This document shows, piece after piece, positions 1-6,556 of a DNA stretch of 7,264 bases. The stretch is from Thermoplasmata archaeon. GTDB lineage: Archaea > Thermoplasmatota > Thermoplasmata > Thermoplasmatales > Thermoplasmataceae. The translations under genes were made by a program, and so were the position numbers. Where the stretch lies: positions 1 through 7,264 of the forward strand of contig JAJZOM010000144.1 of assembly GCA_021811505.1 (NCBI GenBank), given 5' to 3'. The notes below the pieces were generated by a model. That model was given only the letters and a program-made list of their open reading frames with translations. It searched no databases and was not told the DNA's origin. The first letter of the stretch is position 1. Every line of letters starts with the position of its first letter.

Positions 1-535
1 TCTCAAAATTTTCCGCTTTTGTAATAATTCTGATACGCTTCTTCATTTCTTCAGGTTTTATTGGCTTGAATCTCATCACTACAGTTCTGGACTGTATGGG
101 AAGAATGATCTGTGATGAATAGTTGCACGAGAACACGAATCTGGTGGTGGAAGAGTACATTTCCATAGTTCGTCTTAATGCAGCCTGCGCCTCCGGAGTG
201 AGTTGATCAGCCTCGTCCAGAAATATAATTTTGAAACCAAGTGGATTGGATGGCATTATTCGTGCGAAGTCCTTGACGTTTTCCCGGATTATATCTATAC
301 CCCTTTCGTTCGACGCATTAAGTTCAAGGAAGTTCTCTTTCCAGTTCTCACCGAACAGTTCAATTGCCAGAACCAGTGCAGTGGATGTTTTACCGGTCCC
401 TGCTGGTCCGGAGAATATAAGGTGAGGTAACTCTTTATGATTGACGAATGACTGAAGCTTTCTTATATTGTCTTCCTGGCCCACGATTTCCGATAGTTTC
501 TTAGGCCTGTACTTTTCGATCCAGATATCTATCAT
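1..535 (-). CDS. rfcS: Replication factor C small subunit (clamp loader ATPase), N-terminal part
   Basis: This AAA+ ATPase subunit of the archaeal clamp loader uses ATP to open the PCNA ring and load it at primer-template junctions. The visible 178 codons begin MIDIWIEKYRPKKLSEIVGQ, the typical RFC opening. Walker A (GPAGTGKTS) is at about residues 43-51, Walker B (FLDEAD) at 105-110, and sensor 1 (SCNYS) at 136-140. The SRC box that names the family reads SRT (149-151): the arginine finger is kept and the Cys is replaced. The ATG at 533-535 is preceded directly by an in-frame TAA, which fixes the start. The sensor 2 region and the C-terminal collar domain lie outside the window. The gene seems to stand alone, with its own promoter and no neighbour on its strand nearby. 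Identification is secure; small rather than large subunit is inferred from the short N-terminus and the motif spacing. Confidence 0.96.
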   Translation of the reverse strand, partial: MIDIWIEKYRPKKLSEIVGQEDNIRKLQSFVNHKELPHLIFSGPAGTGKTSTALVLAIELFGENWKENFLELNASNERGIDIIRENVKDFARIMPSNPLGFKIIFLDEADQLTPEAQAALRRTMEMYSSTTRFVFSCNYSSQIILPIQSRTVVMRFKPIKPEEMKKRIRIITKAENFE

Positions 536-541
536 TTAATT

Positions 542-554
542 CACAGCGACTGTG
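542..554. promoter_or_regulatory. Palindrome in the rfcS leader / start-site region
   Basis: CACAG-CGA-CTGTG is a perfect 5-bp inverted repeat with a 3-nt spacer. It sits 7 bp ahead of the rfcS ATG and about 26-30 bp from the TATA-like stretch, that is, over or just after the expected transcription start. That is a position where archaeal repressors often bind. It could also form a small RNA hairpin. No regulator is identified. Confidence 0.3.
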
Positions 555-570
555 CTCATGAAGTCGTGAC

Positions 571-590
571 CTTTAATTTAATTTTATCGC
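571..590 (-). promoter_or_regulatory. Probable TATA region for rfcS
   Basis: Read on the minus strand this is GCGATAAAATTAAATTAAAG, an AT-rich TATA-like stretch. Counting about 26 bp downstream from its middle puts transcription start around 550-556, leaving a leader of roughly 15-20 nt before the ATG at 535. No good Shine-Dalgarno core is visible in that leader. Confidence 0.4.
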
Positions 591-597
591 ACCGTCG

Positions 598-915
598 TTG
601 CCGATCCGGATACTTAATTTCGTAAAACTACTACCAGTGATCCTGGTCACCACGCATTTTCCAATTCTGGATATCATTTCCCCATTTTTTTGTTTTCACA
701 AAAAACTGAGATACCACGATGTTAATGGCATTTCAGAATCCCCAACCTGGAGTCAGATTAACTATAGTTCCCAACTGCAAAACAGCCAGAGAAACCGAAA
801 AACTGTTCGTGAATACCTTAAGGCCTGTGGCAAGGATGTTACCAACGAATTGCCAAGAATAGAAGCTTCTGATCTAATAAACCCGCTTATATCCTTAAGA
901 AACCGTTGGTTGTAG
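598..915 (+). pseudogene. Possible decayed gene with an HTH-like segment (transposase-like), doubtful
   Basis: An open frame of about 105 codons (TTG at its left end, no good start or ribosome site) occupies most of an otherwise empty interval. Its middle reads SSQLQNSQRNRKTVREYLKA, which resembles the helix-turn-helix near the N-terminus of IS21-type IstA transposases and similar recombination proteins (pattern: R-[KN]-TVR-[EK]-YL). The left third is hydrophobic and unlike any family I know. No DDE residues, no partner ATPase gene and no clear terminal repeats are visible. A short TTTTTTTGTTTTCACAAAAA stretch lies at about 685-705, within the left part. It may be a transposase remnant or simply a chance open frame, and should not be treated as a working gene. 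Confidence 0.22.
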
Positions 916-1043
916 TAATGGAGATATTCCATCAGCACCGAATTTGTCCGATGTCAGTGGGAATACCACTGTCGGAAGGAGATCTTATACCTTCTTTCTC
1001 CAAAGTCGGCGGTAGCAGGAGTCTGTCTCAAGACATTTAGAAA
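916..1043. other. Non-coding stretch between the HTH-like remnant and the MOSC gene
   Basis: I see no gene here. The only structure noticed is a short inverted repeat, TGTCT-CA-AGACA (1024-1035), just beyond the 3' end of the minus-strand MOSC gene. Its 2-nt centre makes a terminator hairpin unlikely. Confidence 0.4.
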
Positions 1044-1628
1044 CTAAACAATTTCCAGGGGGCGATGAGGTCCTGAAGGAAGCTGTATTTTGATTTCGTC
1101 ACCGGGAACAATATCTCCACTTTGTAATACGATGCCCATTATTCCTGCTTTGCGAATCAGATTGCCATTCTCATCACGATCCAGAACGGCGTTCATAAGC
1201 CCAGGGCTGAAATTGTTCAACTGGTTGCACGGATTTCGGAGACCAGTAATTTCTATTACCGCGGATTCACCAATGTGCAATCTTGTTCCGGCAGGTAGAG
1301 AGAGAAGTTCGATTCCGGCGGTTGTTATATTTTCGCCAATGTCACCCGGGGAAATATCATAACCTCTGCCTTTCAGCTCTGCAAACAATTCTGAATGAAC
1401 AAGGTGAACCTGCCTGAGGTTAGGCTGGCTGGGATCTATGGCTACTTGAGAGCGATGCTTCACTGTAGTCCCAAAGTGGGCATCGCCTTCTACACCCTGC
1501 CCCTTTATAAGCCTGATATTCTTTTCACCTGCCTTTGAAAAGTTATGGCTGCTACTGCGGCTTACCGCCATTACCTTACCACAAATGAAATCAAAGTCAC
1601 CAGCTTTATGTTTCGAGCCAGGTTCCAC
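1044..1628 (-). CDS. MOSC domain-containing protein
   Basis: This is a single-domain MOSC protein of 194 residues, named after the C-terminal domain of molybdenum cofactor sulfurase. Such proteins are thought to bind sulfur or molybdopterin-type ligands through a conserved Cys; stand-alone members (YiiM-like) act in detoxification or pterin-metal chemistry, but the substrate of this one is unknown. Visible motifs are GKVMAVSRS (17-25), GVEGDAHFG (45-53), PGDIGENITT (94-103) and ITGLRNPCNQL (127-137), with the candidate ligand Cys at 134. It is predicted soluble, with no signal peptide. The start is GTG at 1626-1628; nearby upstream ATGs (about 1641-1647) are out of frame. MOSC homology begins at residue 16 or so, so a later start is possible, but the only later ATG (residue 20) would cut into the domain. 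The gene stands alone. Confidence 0.9.
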   Translation of the reverse strand: MEPGSKHKAGDFDFICGKVMAVSRSSSHNFSKAGEKNIRLIKGQGVEGDAHFGTTVKHRSQVAIDPSQPNLRQVHLVHSELFAELKGRGYDISPGDIGENITTAGIELLSLPAGTRLHIGESAVIEITGLRNPCNQLNNFSPGLMNAVLDRDENGNLIRKAGIMGIVLQSGDIVPGDEIKIQLPSGPHRPLEIV

Positions 1629-1642
1629 TTTTTTGGATATGC

Positions 1643-1660
1643 ATCATATATTTTATTTAT
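1643..1660 (-). promoter_or_regulatory. TATA region for the MOSC gene
   Basis: On the minus strand the sequence ATAAATAAAATATATG lies about 20-32 bp ahead of the GTG. With archaeal TATA-to-start spacing of about 26 bp, transcription would begin at or within a few bases of position 1628, so the mRNA is probably leaderless. This also supports the GTG as the start. Confidence 0.42.
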
Positions 1661-2058
1661 CTGATAGTGAGCAGTAAGACGGTACCTCTTGAGAGTAATA
1701 CGGTTGAGCTGGACTGTTCGAAGGAACATATCGGTTTCAGTAGCCTGTTCGCTACAAATCTAAAGGTTGTGAACAGCCATCCGGGAGGTGATTGTTGATC
1801 TCCTGGCAAGGGTGGGGAAGTTGACTTGACGCTAAAAAAAGCGAAATTTATGATAAGTATCGCAAATCTCCTGCACTATCAATTTTAAATCTCAGAAGTC
1901 ACGGAAATAACAAGGTCCTAGACACATGTGCAGTCTTCCAGAGTGATCAGAAAACTTTTTGAAGGCAAGAATGAAACGAGGCAGATATTTCGGATGAGAT
2001 ATCTTTAGATTTATGTATAATTCCTGACGCTACAATCTTAATCTATGGATTGTTGAAT
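1661..2058. other. Intergenic stretch with no convincing gene
   Basis: Both strands are interrupted by stops at about the random rate, and I recognise no protein, tRNA or rRNA signature. Two local structures are present: a full Shine-Dalgarno-like GGAGGTGAT (1784-1792) inside a weak hairpin closed by ATCTCC, and a short CGCT-AAAAAA-AGCG inverted repeat (1830-1843). The region separates the divergently transcribed MOSC and purN genes and must contain their upstream control sequences. It is longer than the other gaps in the window, so decayed DNA or a small RNA cannot be excluded. Confidence 0.4.
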
Positions 2059-2067
2059 CTTTATGCC
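2058..2067 (+). promoter_or_regulatory. Possible TATA box for purN
   Basis: The sequence CTTTATGC here lies such that transcription would begin near 2088, a few bases before the preferred GTG start at 2095. This would give an almost leaderless transcript. The match is weak and no other signal supports it. Confidence 0.3.
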
Positions 2068-2094
2068 TAGATATCTCATTATGTATTGAGATCA

Positions 2095-2715
2095 GTGAAA
2101 AATATTGTTATTCTTGCTTCCGGCAAAGGTTCCAATTTACAAGCCATCATAGATGCCGTTGAGACCGGATCACTGGATGCGAACATAGCGGCAGTAATTT
2201 CGGACAAGAGAGATTCCGGTGCTCTGGAGAGAGCAGCTAAACACAGTATACCAACATTTGTGCTGATTCGCAACCAGAGCAACAGAGACACCTACTTCAA
2301 TTTACTCTACGAAAGGCTTAGGGAAATAGATCCGGATCTAATAGTGCTCGCTGGATTCATGAAGATTATGCCTGCATGGCTTGTTGAAAAATTTCCACTA
2401 AAAGTAATAAATCTTCATCCATCACTCCTGCCATGCTTTGGCGGACCAGGTTTCTACGGGCACAAGGTTCATGAAAAGGTTATTGAAAGCGGGGCTAAAA
2501 TTACGGGTTGTACGGTACATTTCGTAACTCCTGACGTTGATTCCGGCCCTATCGTGCTCCAGAAAGCCTTGGAAATACGCGACAATGACGATGCCGTATC
2601 ACTTGCAGAAAGGCTCAGCCCACTGGAACACTCTCTGATCGTTGATGCGGTGAATTTCGTTCTTACAGGGAAATTCCAGATTGACGGGAACAGAGTTATC
2701 CGGAAAACCCTGTAA
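2095..2715 (+). CDS. purN: Phosphoribosylglycinamide formyltransferase (GAR transformylase)
   Basis: PurN transfers a formyl group from 10-formyltetrahydrofolate to GAR, the third step of de novo purine synthesis, in the cytosol. The protein opens KNIVILASGKGSNLQAI, the phosphate-binding start of the family. The active-site segment is INLHPSLLP, with the catalytic Asn and His at residues 106 and 108, the same numbers as in E. coli PurN; the catalytic Asp is D149 in TPDVDSGP. The loop after HPSLLP is of the CFGGPGFYGHKVHE type seen in part of the family. Length is 206 residues, normal. I prefer GTG at 2095, which puts the start one residue from the usual position; TTG at 2086 would add three residues. 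The ATG at 2081 is out of frame and stops at once. No other purine gene is nearby. The last 20 bp overlap the 3' end of the opposite-strand protease gene. Confidence 0.95.
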   Translation: MKNIVILASGKGSNLQAIIDAVETGSLDANIAAVISDKRDSGALERAAKHSIPTFVLIRNQSNRDTYFNLLYERLREIDPDLIVLAGFMKIMPAWLVEKFPLKVINLHPSLLPCFGGPGFYGHKVHEKVIESGAKITGCTVHFVTPDVDSGPIVLQKALEIRDNDDAVSLAERLSPLEHSLIVDAVNFVLTGKFQIDGNRVIRKTL

Positions 2716-3691
2716 CAGGAGGATTTTCACTGATTTTGCCTTTTTGCTTGATAAAAATGAGAATCAGCAATATTATAGCAGAGATTCCGGATACGAATAT
2801 CCAGATGAATGCGATCACAATTGGAACAACGATATTCGGGTTAAGTATCTGGACTTCAAGGAAGCCGTTGAACATCCAGTGAATCGGGATATCCACATAC
2901 AAACCGAATTTGAGGAAGCCGAATGCCAGAATGACCCCGACAAGAGCTGCTGTTACAAATTTTCCCCAGTCCCATGCTCCGAAAAAGATGTGGGCGTACC
3001 CGAACAGCATGCTTGTTATGGTAATGAGGATGTAATCGGCTTTACCGAATTTTATGCCATGCTTCTTCTTGATTACTCCCGGAATAACCATGGAGAGGAG
3101 TATGCTGATTCTGTTCAGATTCCTGCGTTTCGCGATGATTACTGAGAGTATGCCCAGAGGTATTATCCTGAAACCGAGTTCTTCCGCAAAAGGTGCGTAG
3201 ATAAGCGAGGCATATGATAGGTAAGGATGCTGCTGGATACTCCTTTGTATGGATGTACCGCCAATACCTACTCCGAAAAAATTCTCTATAAGGGTAATTA
3301 CTATGGTGAGCAAAAATCCCAGAGTCCCCATTGCAGCGAAATAACCGAATGGCTTGTCTATGACCCTATCACCTTCATTGTGCGGGTTCAGGAATAGCAT
3401 TGCCATAAAAAAGAGCGAATAAAGAATCACCATTACGGTGATCAGCGAAATGACAGGTACATTGGGGAGAACCACCGGCAGGAGAAGAATGAAGAAATAA
3501 ATTGGTACAGGCTCACTAAACTTTGAGGAGAAAGCGGGGCTGAACATGCTCCATACAGATATAATGAAGAAACTTACCGCAATGACCCAGGTAATTGCGA
3601 ATATTATGTTGAAAATTCTGGAATCCAGTATATTTTTTTTCTTGGGAATATGGGGTGCTGGATCTCCCCATGGGTCCGGTATCATATCCAT
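2696..3691 (-). CDS. CPBP-family (Rce1-like/ABI) intramembrane metalloprotease
   Basis: This integral membrane protein of 331 residues has the full CPBP (PF02517-type) motif set: E170-E171 and R175 in APFAEELGFR, F230 and H234 in SMLFGYAHI, and H271 and N275 in IPIHWMFN. In Rce1-type enzymes these Glu, His and Asn residues form the intramembrane active site. Hydrophobic stretches suggest about eight membrane segments (roughly 26-50, 63-78, 80-101, 119-140, 160-186, 220-238, 243-263, 285-315). The N-terminus is a short Pro-rich cytosolic tail (DPWGDPAPHIPKKK) and the C-terminus is Lys-rich. Start ATG is at 3689-3691; a second in-frame ATG lies two codons later. No Shine-Dalgarno site is visible. 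The gene lies 33 bp after the DUF35 gene on the same strand, so it may be the last gene of the HMG-CoA synthase operon or have its own weak promoter. The substrate is unknown; eukaryotic Rce1 trims prenylated CAAX proteins. Confidence 0.88.
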   Translation of the reverse strand: MDMIPDPWGDPAPHIPKKKNILDSRIFNIIFAITWVIAVSFFIISVWSMFSPAFSSKFSEPVPIYFFILLLPVVLPNVPVISLITVMVILYSLFFMAMLFLNPHNEGDRVIDKPFGYFAAMGTLGFLLTIVITLIENFFGVGIGGTSIQRSIQQHPYLSYASLIYAPFAEELGFRIIPLGILSVIIAKRRNLNRISILLSMVIPGVIKKKHGIKFGKADYILITITSMLFGYAHIFFGAWDWGKFVTAALVGVILAFGFLKFGLYVDIPIHWMFNGFLEVQILNPNIVVPIVIAFIWIFVSGISAIILLILIFIKQKGKISENPPVTGFSG

Positions 3692-3724
3692 GACAACTGA
3701 TGCGGGATGCTTACAAATACATTT

Positions 3725-4126
3725 TCAATCCAGAACGAATTTGTAACCGTACTCAATTATTCCGGATTCACCCTGTTGAGCGATCTTTCTGAACACTGTG
3801 CTGACTCTCTTCCCTATTTCAACCTCTCCCGGATCACAATCAACAACCTGCGCGGTAATGGAAGGTCCCTCATCCAGTTTAATTATGGCAAGTATGTAAG
3901 GTCTCTGCCTTGTGAATGGAGAAGGTACTTCATGCACCACGGTGAAGGATTCAATTTCTCCCTTTCCAGAGAGTTGTTCTTCTTTCATTTTTCCTATTGA
4001 TTCCCTGTGGCATATTGGGCATACATCCCTGGGAGGGAAGTACACTTTCATGCAATTTCCGCATTTATGTGCCACAAGTCTGTACCTGTGCACGGATTCT
4101 CTCCAGAATCTTGATACCTCTCCCAT
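3725..4126 (-). CDS. DUF35 zinc-ribbon/OB-fold protein of the thiolase-HMG-CoA synthase complex
   Basis: The 133-residue protein has an N-terminal helix (FWRESVHRYRL), a rubredoxin-like zinc ribbon with C22-x2-C25 and C36-x2-C39, and an OB-fold of about residues 55-130 (SGKGEIESFTVV, then the RQRPYILAIIKLDEGP strand-turn region). This is the two-part layout of DUF35 proteins, which pair with thiolase-fold enzymes. In methanogens a DUF35 protein bridges acetoacetyl-CoA thiolase and HMG-CoA synthase and forms a shared CoA-binding tunnel. Here its gene directly follows those two, which makes that role likely. The ATG touches the thiolase stop codon with no gap, and the end of the thiolase gene supplies a GGTGAT ribosome site 6 nt upstream, so translation is probably coupled. 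All four zinc ligands are present. Confidence 0.93.
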   Translation of the reverse strand: MGEVSRFWRESVHRYRLVAHKCGNCMKVYFPPRDVCPICHRESIGKMKEEQLSGKGEIESFTVVHEVPSPFTRQRPYILAIIKLDEGPSITAQVVDCDPGEVEIGKRVSTVFRKIAQQGESGIIEYGYKFVLD

Positions 4127-5290
4127 TTATGCATCACCAACCATATGAACGACAGACATGGATCCAGTGCCACCCATACTGTGCAACATTGCGTTTTTTG
4201 CACCCTTCACCTGTCTTTCCCCGGCTTTCTCTTTCAGTTGCATATACGCCTCCACGAACTGGCCTACTCCAGTAGCTCCGAATGGGTTCCCCTTAGCCTT
4301 AAGCCCTCCTGATGGGTTCACCGGTATCCTCCCGTTGAGTTTTATCTCGTCATACACAAGGTCTTTCGCTTTGCCTTTCTCTGCGAAGCCTAGATCTTCC
4401 AGCTCAAGGAGACCATATATGCTGTATGAATCATGCAGTTCAACAAAGGAGACATCATCGATCTTCATTCCCGCTTTTGACAGTGCCTTTTGCGAGGCAA
4501 TTTTGGCTGAATCAAGACCGTACATGGATTTCCTGCTGTGTACTGCAAGATAATCCTGTGCATCAGCTGAACTTAGTATCCTGATTCCGTCGAGCTTGTT
4601 CTTCTTCATATATTTCTCTGAAGCAACGAGAATTGCAGCTGCCCCGTCTGTTATCGGGCTGCAATCCATAAGATTCAACGGTTCAGCCACGGGTGTTGAG
4701 TTCATGGCCTGTTCTATCGTTATCTTGTTTCTGTAGTGAGCATCAGGATTTTTGGAGGCATTAAGGTGATCATTTACAGAGATCATGGCCAGTGCTTCCT
4801 TGTCCACTTTGAAATCAGCCATATATTTCCTTGCGGTTATTGCAGCAAGAGCGGCCGGGGTTCCACCGAAGAATGCTTCCCATTCCCTGTCGAGCACGGA
4901 GCTTGTAAGGTCAAGTGTTTCTGAACCATAGACGTCGGTCATTTTCTCCACTCCTCCAACCATCACAAGATCGTACTCCCCTGATTTCACAGCAAGGTAT
5001 GCCTGCCTGACCGCAGCTCCTCCAGACGCTGTGGATGCCTCTATCCTGATTGCAGGTATGTGATTTTCGGCGATTCCTGAAAAATCAGAAAGCAACGCAC
5101 CAATATTTTCCTGGCCGTTGATTATGCCTGCGAGGGAATTGCTTCCGTATAACACTTCAACATCGCGTGAATATATGCCTGCATTTTCCACAGCCCTTAA
5201 TCCTGCCTCCACGGCCAGCTCCCTGAGGGACTTTTCCCATAACTCACCAAACTTTGTCTCTCCTGCACCTATTATGTAAGCATCACTCAA
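4127..5290 (-). CDS. Thiolase-family protein (acetoacetyl-CoA thiolase homologue) lacking the nucleophilic Cys
   Basis: This is a full-length SCP2/archaeal-type thiolase fold protein (387 residues from the preferred start). Family landmarks are [18 protein letters not shown] near the N-terminus, [43 protein letters not shown], and [20 protein letters not shown]. Active homologues condense two acetyl-CoA to acetoacetyl-CoA for HMG-CoA synthase. Two key positions differ here. The segment that normally reads A-C-A-S-G reads S-T-A-S-G (Thr at residue 87, codon 5030-5032), so the nucleophile is absent; and the GHP motif reads GNP (Asn at 335, codon 4286-4288). His286 of ELHD is kept. The only Cys in the protein is C210, elsewhere. 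It may be a scaffold for the complex or have another activity. Start: TTG at 5290 has GGTGA five bases upstream; GTG 5299 or TTG 5302 would add 3-4 residues. It overlaps the HMG-CoA synthase gene by 8 bp. Confidence 0.9.
   Translation of the reverse strand: MSDAYIIGAGETKFGELWEKSLRELAVEAGLRAVENAGIYSRDVEVLYGSNSLAGIINGQENIGALLSDFSGIAENHIPAIRIEASTASGGAAVRQAYLAVKSGEYDLVMVGGVEKMTDVYGSETLDLTSSVLDREWEAFFGGTPAALAAITARKYMADFKVDKEALAMISVNDHLNASKNPDAHYRNKITIEQAMNSTPVAEPLNLMDCSPITDGAAAILVASEKYMKKNKLDGIRILSSADAQDYLAVHSRKSMYGLDSAKIASQKALSKAGMKIDDVSFVELHDSYSIYGLLELEDLGFAEKGKAKDLVYDEIKLNGRIPVNPSGGLKAKGNPFGATGVGQFVEAYMQLKEKAGERQVKGAKNAMLHSMGGTGSMSVVHMVGDA
4133..4138 (-). promoter_or_regulatory. Ribosome binding site for the DUF35 gene
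   Basis: GGTGAT on the minus strand lies inside the last codons of the thiolase gene, 6 nt before the DUF35 ATG. It matches the GGTGATC end of the anti-Shine-Dalgarno complement and fits translational coupling. Confidence 0.6.
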
Positions 5291-6338
5291 TACCGTCACC
5301 AACTATGATCTTCTTTTTAAATTTCGCGTAAACAGCGTAATCCAGCCACCTGACTTTGCTCAGCATCTCCTTGATCGTTGGAGCTGCATGTCTGTCCATA
5401 TTTTCTATCATATCGGTAACTGTTATGTCGAAAGCATCCGACCCAGCTCCTGAACCAAAAGACACTGCGAGTATCCTGTCTCCCGGTTTCGCAATATCAA
5501 GAACTGCCGAAAGGCCAGTCATCGTTGAACCGGAATATGTATTTCCTATGATGGGGGTCAGCAACCCGTCTTTATACTGCGCTTCCTCAAATCCAAGTGT
5601 TTTGGCAGCCCTGGTAGGGAACTTTCCGTTAGGCTGATGGAATATAACGTAATCATAATCCGAAGGCTTTGAACCAACTTTTTCCATCATTAGCTTGGCA
5701 GCTGAAATAACGTGTCGGAAATATGCAGGTTCGCCTGTAAATCGCTCACCATGGCTGGGATATGGCTGTCCTTCCCTTCTCCAGAAATCCGGAGTGTCTG
5801 AAGTTACAGATATCGTAGCATTTATTTCGGCAATTACATTTTCTCTTCCTATTATGAACGCAGTCCCTCCAGCGGATGCCGTGTATTCCAAAACGTCTCC
5901 CGGAGCGCCCTGCGATGTATCGGCTCCTATGGCCATTCCGTATTCTATCATGCCAGAATCTACCATACCCTTAACGTTCTGCATTCCAGCCGTGCCCGCT
6001 TTGCAAGCAAATTCGTAATCTGCCGAGAACAGGGCAAAATCTAAGCCTATTGCAGAGGCAACTATTGTTGCAGTGGGCTTCACCGCGTAAGGATGTGATT
6101 CTGATCCAACGTAGATCGCCCCAATAGTCTTTGGATCGAGGTGTTTCCTTTTTAACGCATTTCTTGCGGCTTCCACAGATATCGTTGCGACGTCTTCATC
6201 CGGAGCCGGAACTGATTTACTTAAAATGTATATCCCATTTTTTATGGCGTCTACGTCTTCTCCCCATACCCTGGCTATCTCTTCTGGTTTGATTCTATAC
6301 CTTGGTACGTAGGAACCGTAGCTAACTATACCAGACAT
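5283..6338 (-). CDS. Hydroxymethylglutaryl-CoA synthase, archaeal type
   Basis: It condenses acetyl-CoA with acetoacetyl-CoA to HMG-CoA, the committed entry to the mevalonate pathway that supplies archaeal membrane isoprenoids; it acts in the cytosol. The 351-residue length and the opening [20 protein letters not shown] are typical of the archaeal family, which is shorter than the eukaryotic one. Catalytic residues can be placed: Glu80 in VGSESHP, nucleophile Cys112 in [10 protein letters not shown], and His234 in [10 protein letters not shown]. The C-terminal [11 protein letters not shown] segment is also standard. The start ATG (6336-6338) has a GGTG ribosome site 5 nt upstream and a TATA box about 35 bp upstream. 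It is the first gene of the cluster, followed by the thiolase-family gene (8-bp overlap) and DUF35. Nothing suggests loss of function here, in contrast to its thiolase partner. Confidence 0.95.
   Translation of the reverse strand: MSGIVSYGSYVPRYRIKPEEIARVWGEDVDAIKNGIYILSKSVPAPDEDVATISVEAARNALKRKHLDPKTIGAIYVGSESHPYAVKPTATIVASAIGLDFALFSADYEFACKAGTAGMQNVKGMVDSGMIEYGMAIGADTSQGAPGDVLEYTASAGGTAFIIGRENVIAEINATISVTSDTPDFWRREGQPYPSHGERFTGEPAYFRHVISAAKLMMEKVGSKPSDYDYVIFHQPNGKFPTRAAKTLGFEEAQYKDGLLTPIIGNTYSGSTMTGLSAVLDIAKPGDRILAVSFGSGAGSDAFDITVTDMIENMDRHAAPTIKEMLSKVRWLDYAVYAKFKKKIIVGDGIE
5296..5300 (-). promoter_or_regulatory. Ribosome binding site that decides the thiolase start
   Basis: GGTGA on the minus strand is followed by five bases and then TTG at 5290-5288. 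The upstream candidates GTG 5299 and TTG 5302 lie within or before this core and have no comparable site. The site is embedded in the last codons of the HMG-CoA synthase gene. Confidence 0.5.
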
Positions 6339-6343
6339 TAATA

Positions 6344-6347
6344 CACC
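6344..6347 (-). promoter_or_regulatory. Ribosome binding site for HMG-CoA synthase
   Basis: A GGTG core on the minus strand lies 5 nt before the ATG at 6338, with the same spacing as at the thiolase and winged-helix genes. Confidence 0.5.
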
Positions 6348-6367
6348 GGATATCTACAGATTGACCT

Positions 6368-6380
6368 GATATATAAAAAT
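6368..6380 (-). promoter_or_regulatory. TATA box of the HMG-CoA synthase operon
   Basis: On the minus strand ATTTTTATATATC is a strong archaeal TATA element. Counting 26 bp puts transcription start near 6348, leaving about 10 nt of leader that just includes the GGTG ribosome site. A small palindrome, CGAA-A-TTCG (6384-6392), lies directly upstream in the BRE/activator position. Confidence 0.58.
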
Positions 6381-6436
6381 TCACGAAATTCGATTAGGCG
6401 ATTGCCGATGTGCTGCCGTCAACCCTGATTTGTGGA

Positions 6437-6450
6437 GTCTCTGTTGAGAC
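6437..6450. repeat. Inverted repeat GTCTC-TGTT-GAGAC
   Basis: A perfect 5-bp inverted repeat with a 4-nt centre lies in the divergent intergenic region, about 85 bp upstream of the winged-helix gene's TATA box. The same GTCTC/GAGAC word recurs in that gene's leader and just after its stop, so it may be a binding site, but the word is short. Confidence 0.3.
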
Positions 6451-6523
6451 AATGTTTAATCGTACTTGCCTTTTCATTCAGTCACCATGTAGCAATCCGA
6501 GAATGTATAATGCAGGCAATACT

Positions 6524-6536
6524 ATTTATATATTTT
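6524..6536 (+). promoter_or_regulatory. TATA box of the winged-helix gene
   Basis: ATTTATATATTTT is a near-ideal archaeal TATA element. Transcription would start near 6555, leaving a leader of about 13 nt that still carries the ribosome site. This looks like the strongest promoter in the window. Confidence 0.6.
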
Positions 6537-6556
6537 TTTAATGACCTGTTTATAAA

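Noticed and set aside
203..430. Two overlapping short plus-strand open frames
   Set aside because: Both are antisense to the rfcS Walker A-Walker B region, which is unmistakable on the minus strand.
1090..1362. Plus-strand open frame of 90 codons
   Set aside because: It lies antisense to the MOSC gene and has no family signal.
1661..1797. Plus-strand open stretch ending in NSHPGGDC
   Set aside because: It overlaps the MOSC promoter, has no good start, and resembles no known family; stop density in the surrounding region is random.
1830..1843. CGCT-AAAAAA-AGCG inverted repeat as a terminator
   Set aside because: No gene ends near it on either strand and the arms are only 4 bp.
2681..3145. 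Plus-strand open frame of 154 codons
   Set aside because: It lies opposite the CPBP protease gene, whose motifs and hydrophobic pattern are clearly real; the plus-strand translation resembles no protein family.
4158..4553. Plus-strand open frame of 131 codons
   Set aside because: It is the antisense of the strongly conserved thiolase gene, and its composition (Ser/Pro/Phe-rich) is typical of an antisense shadow.
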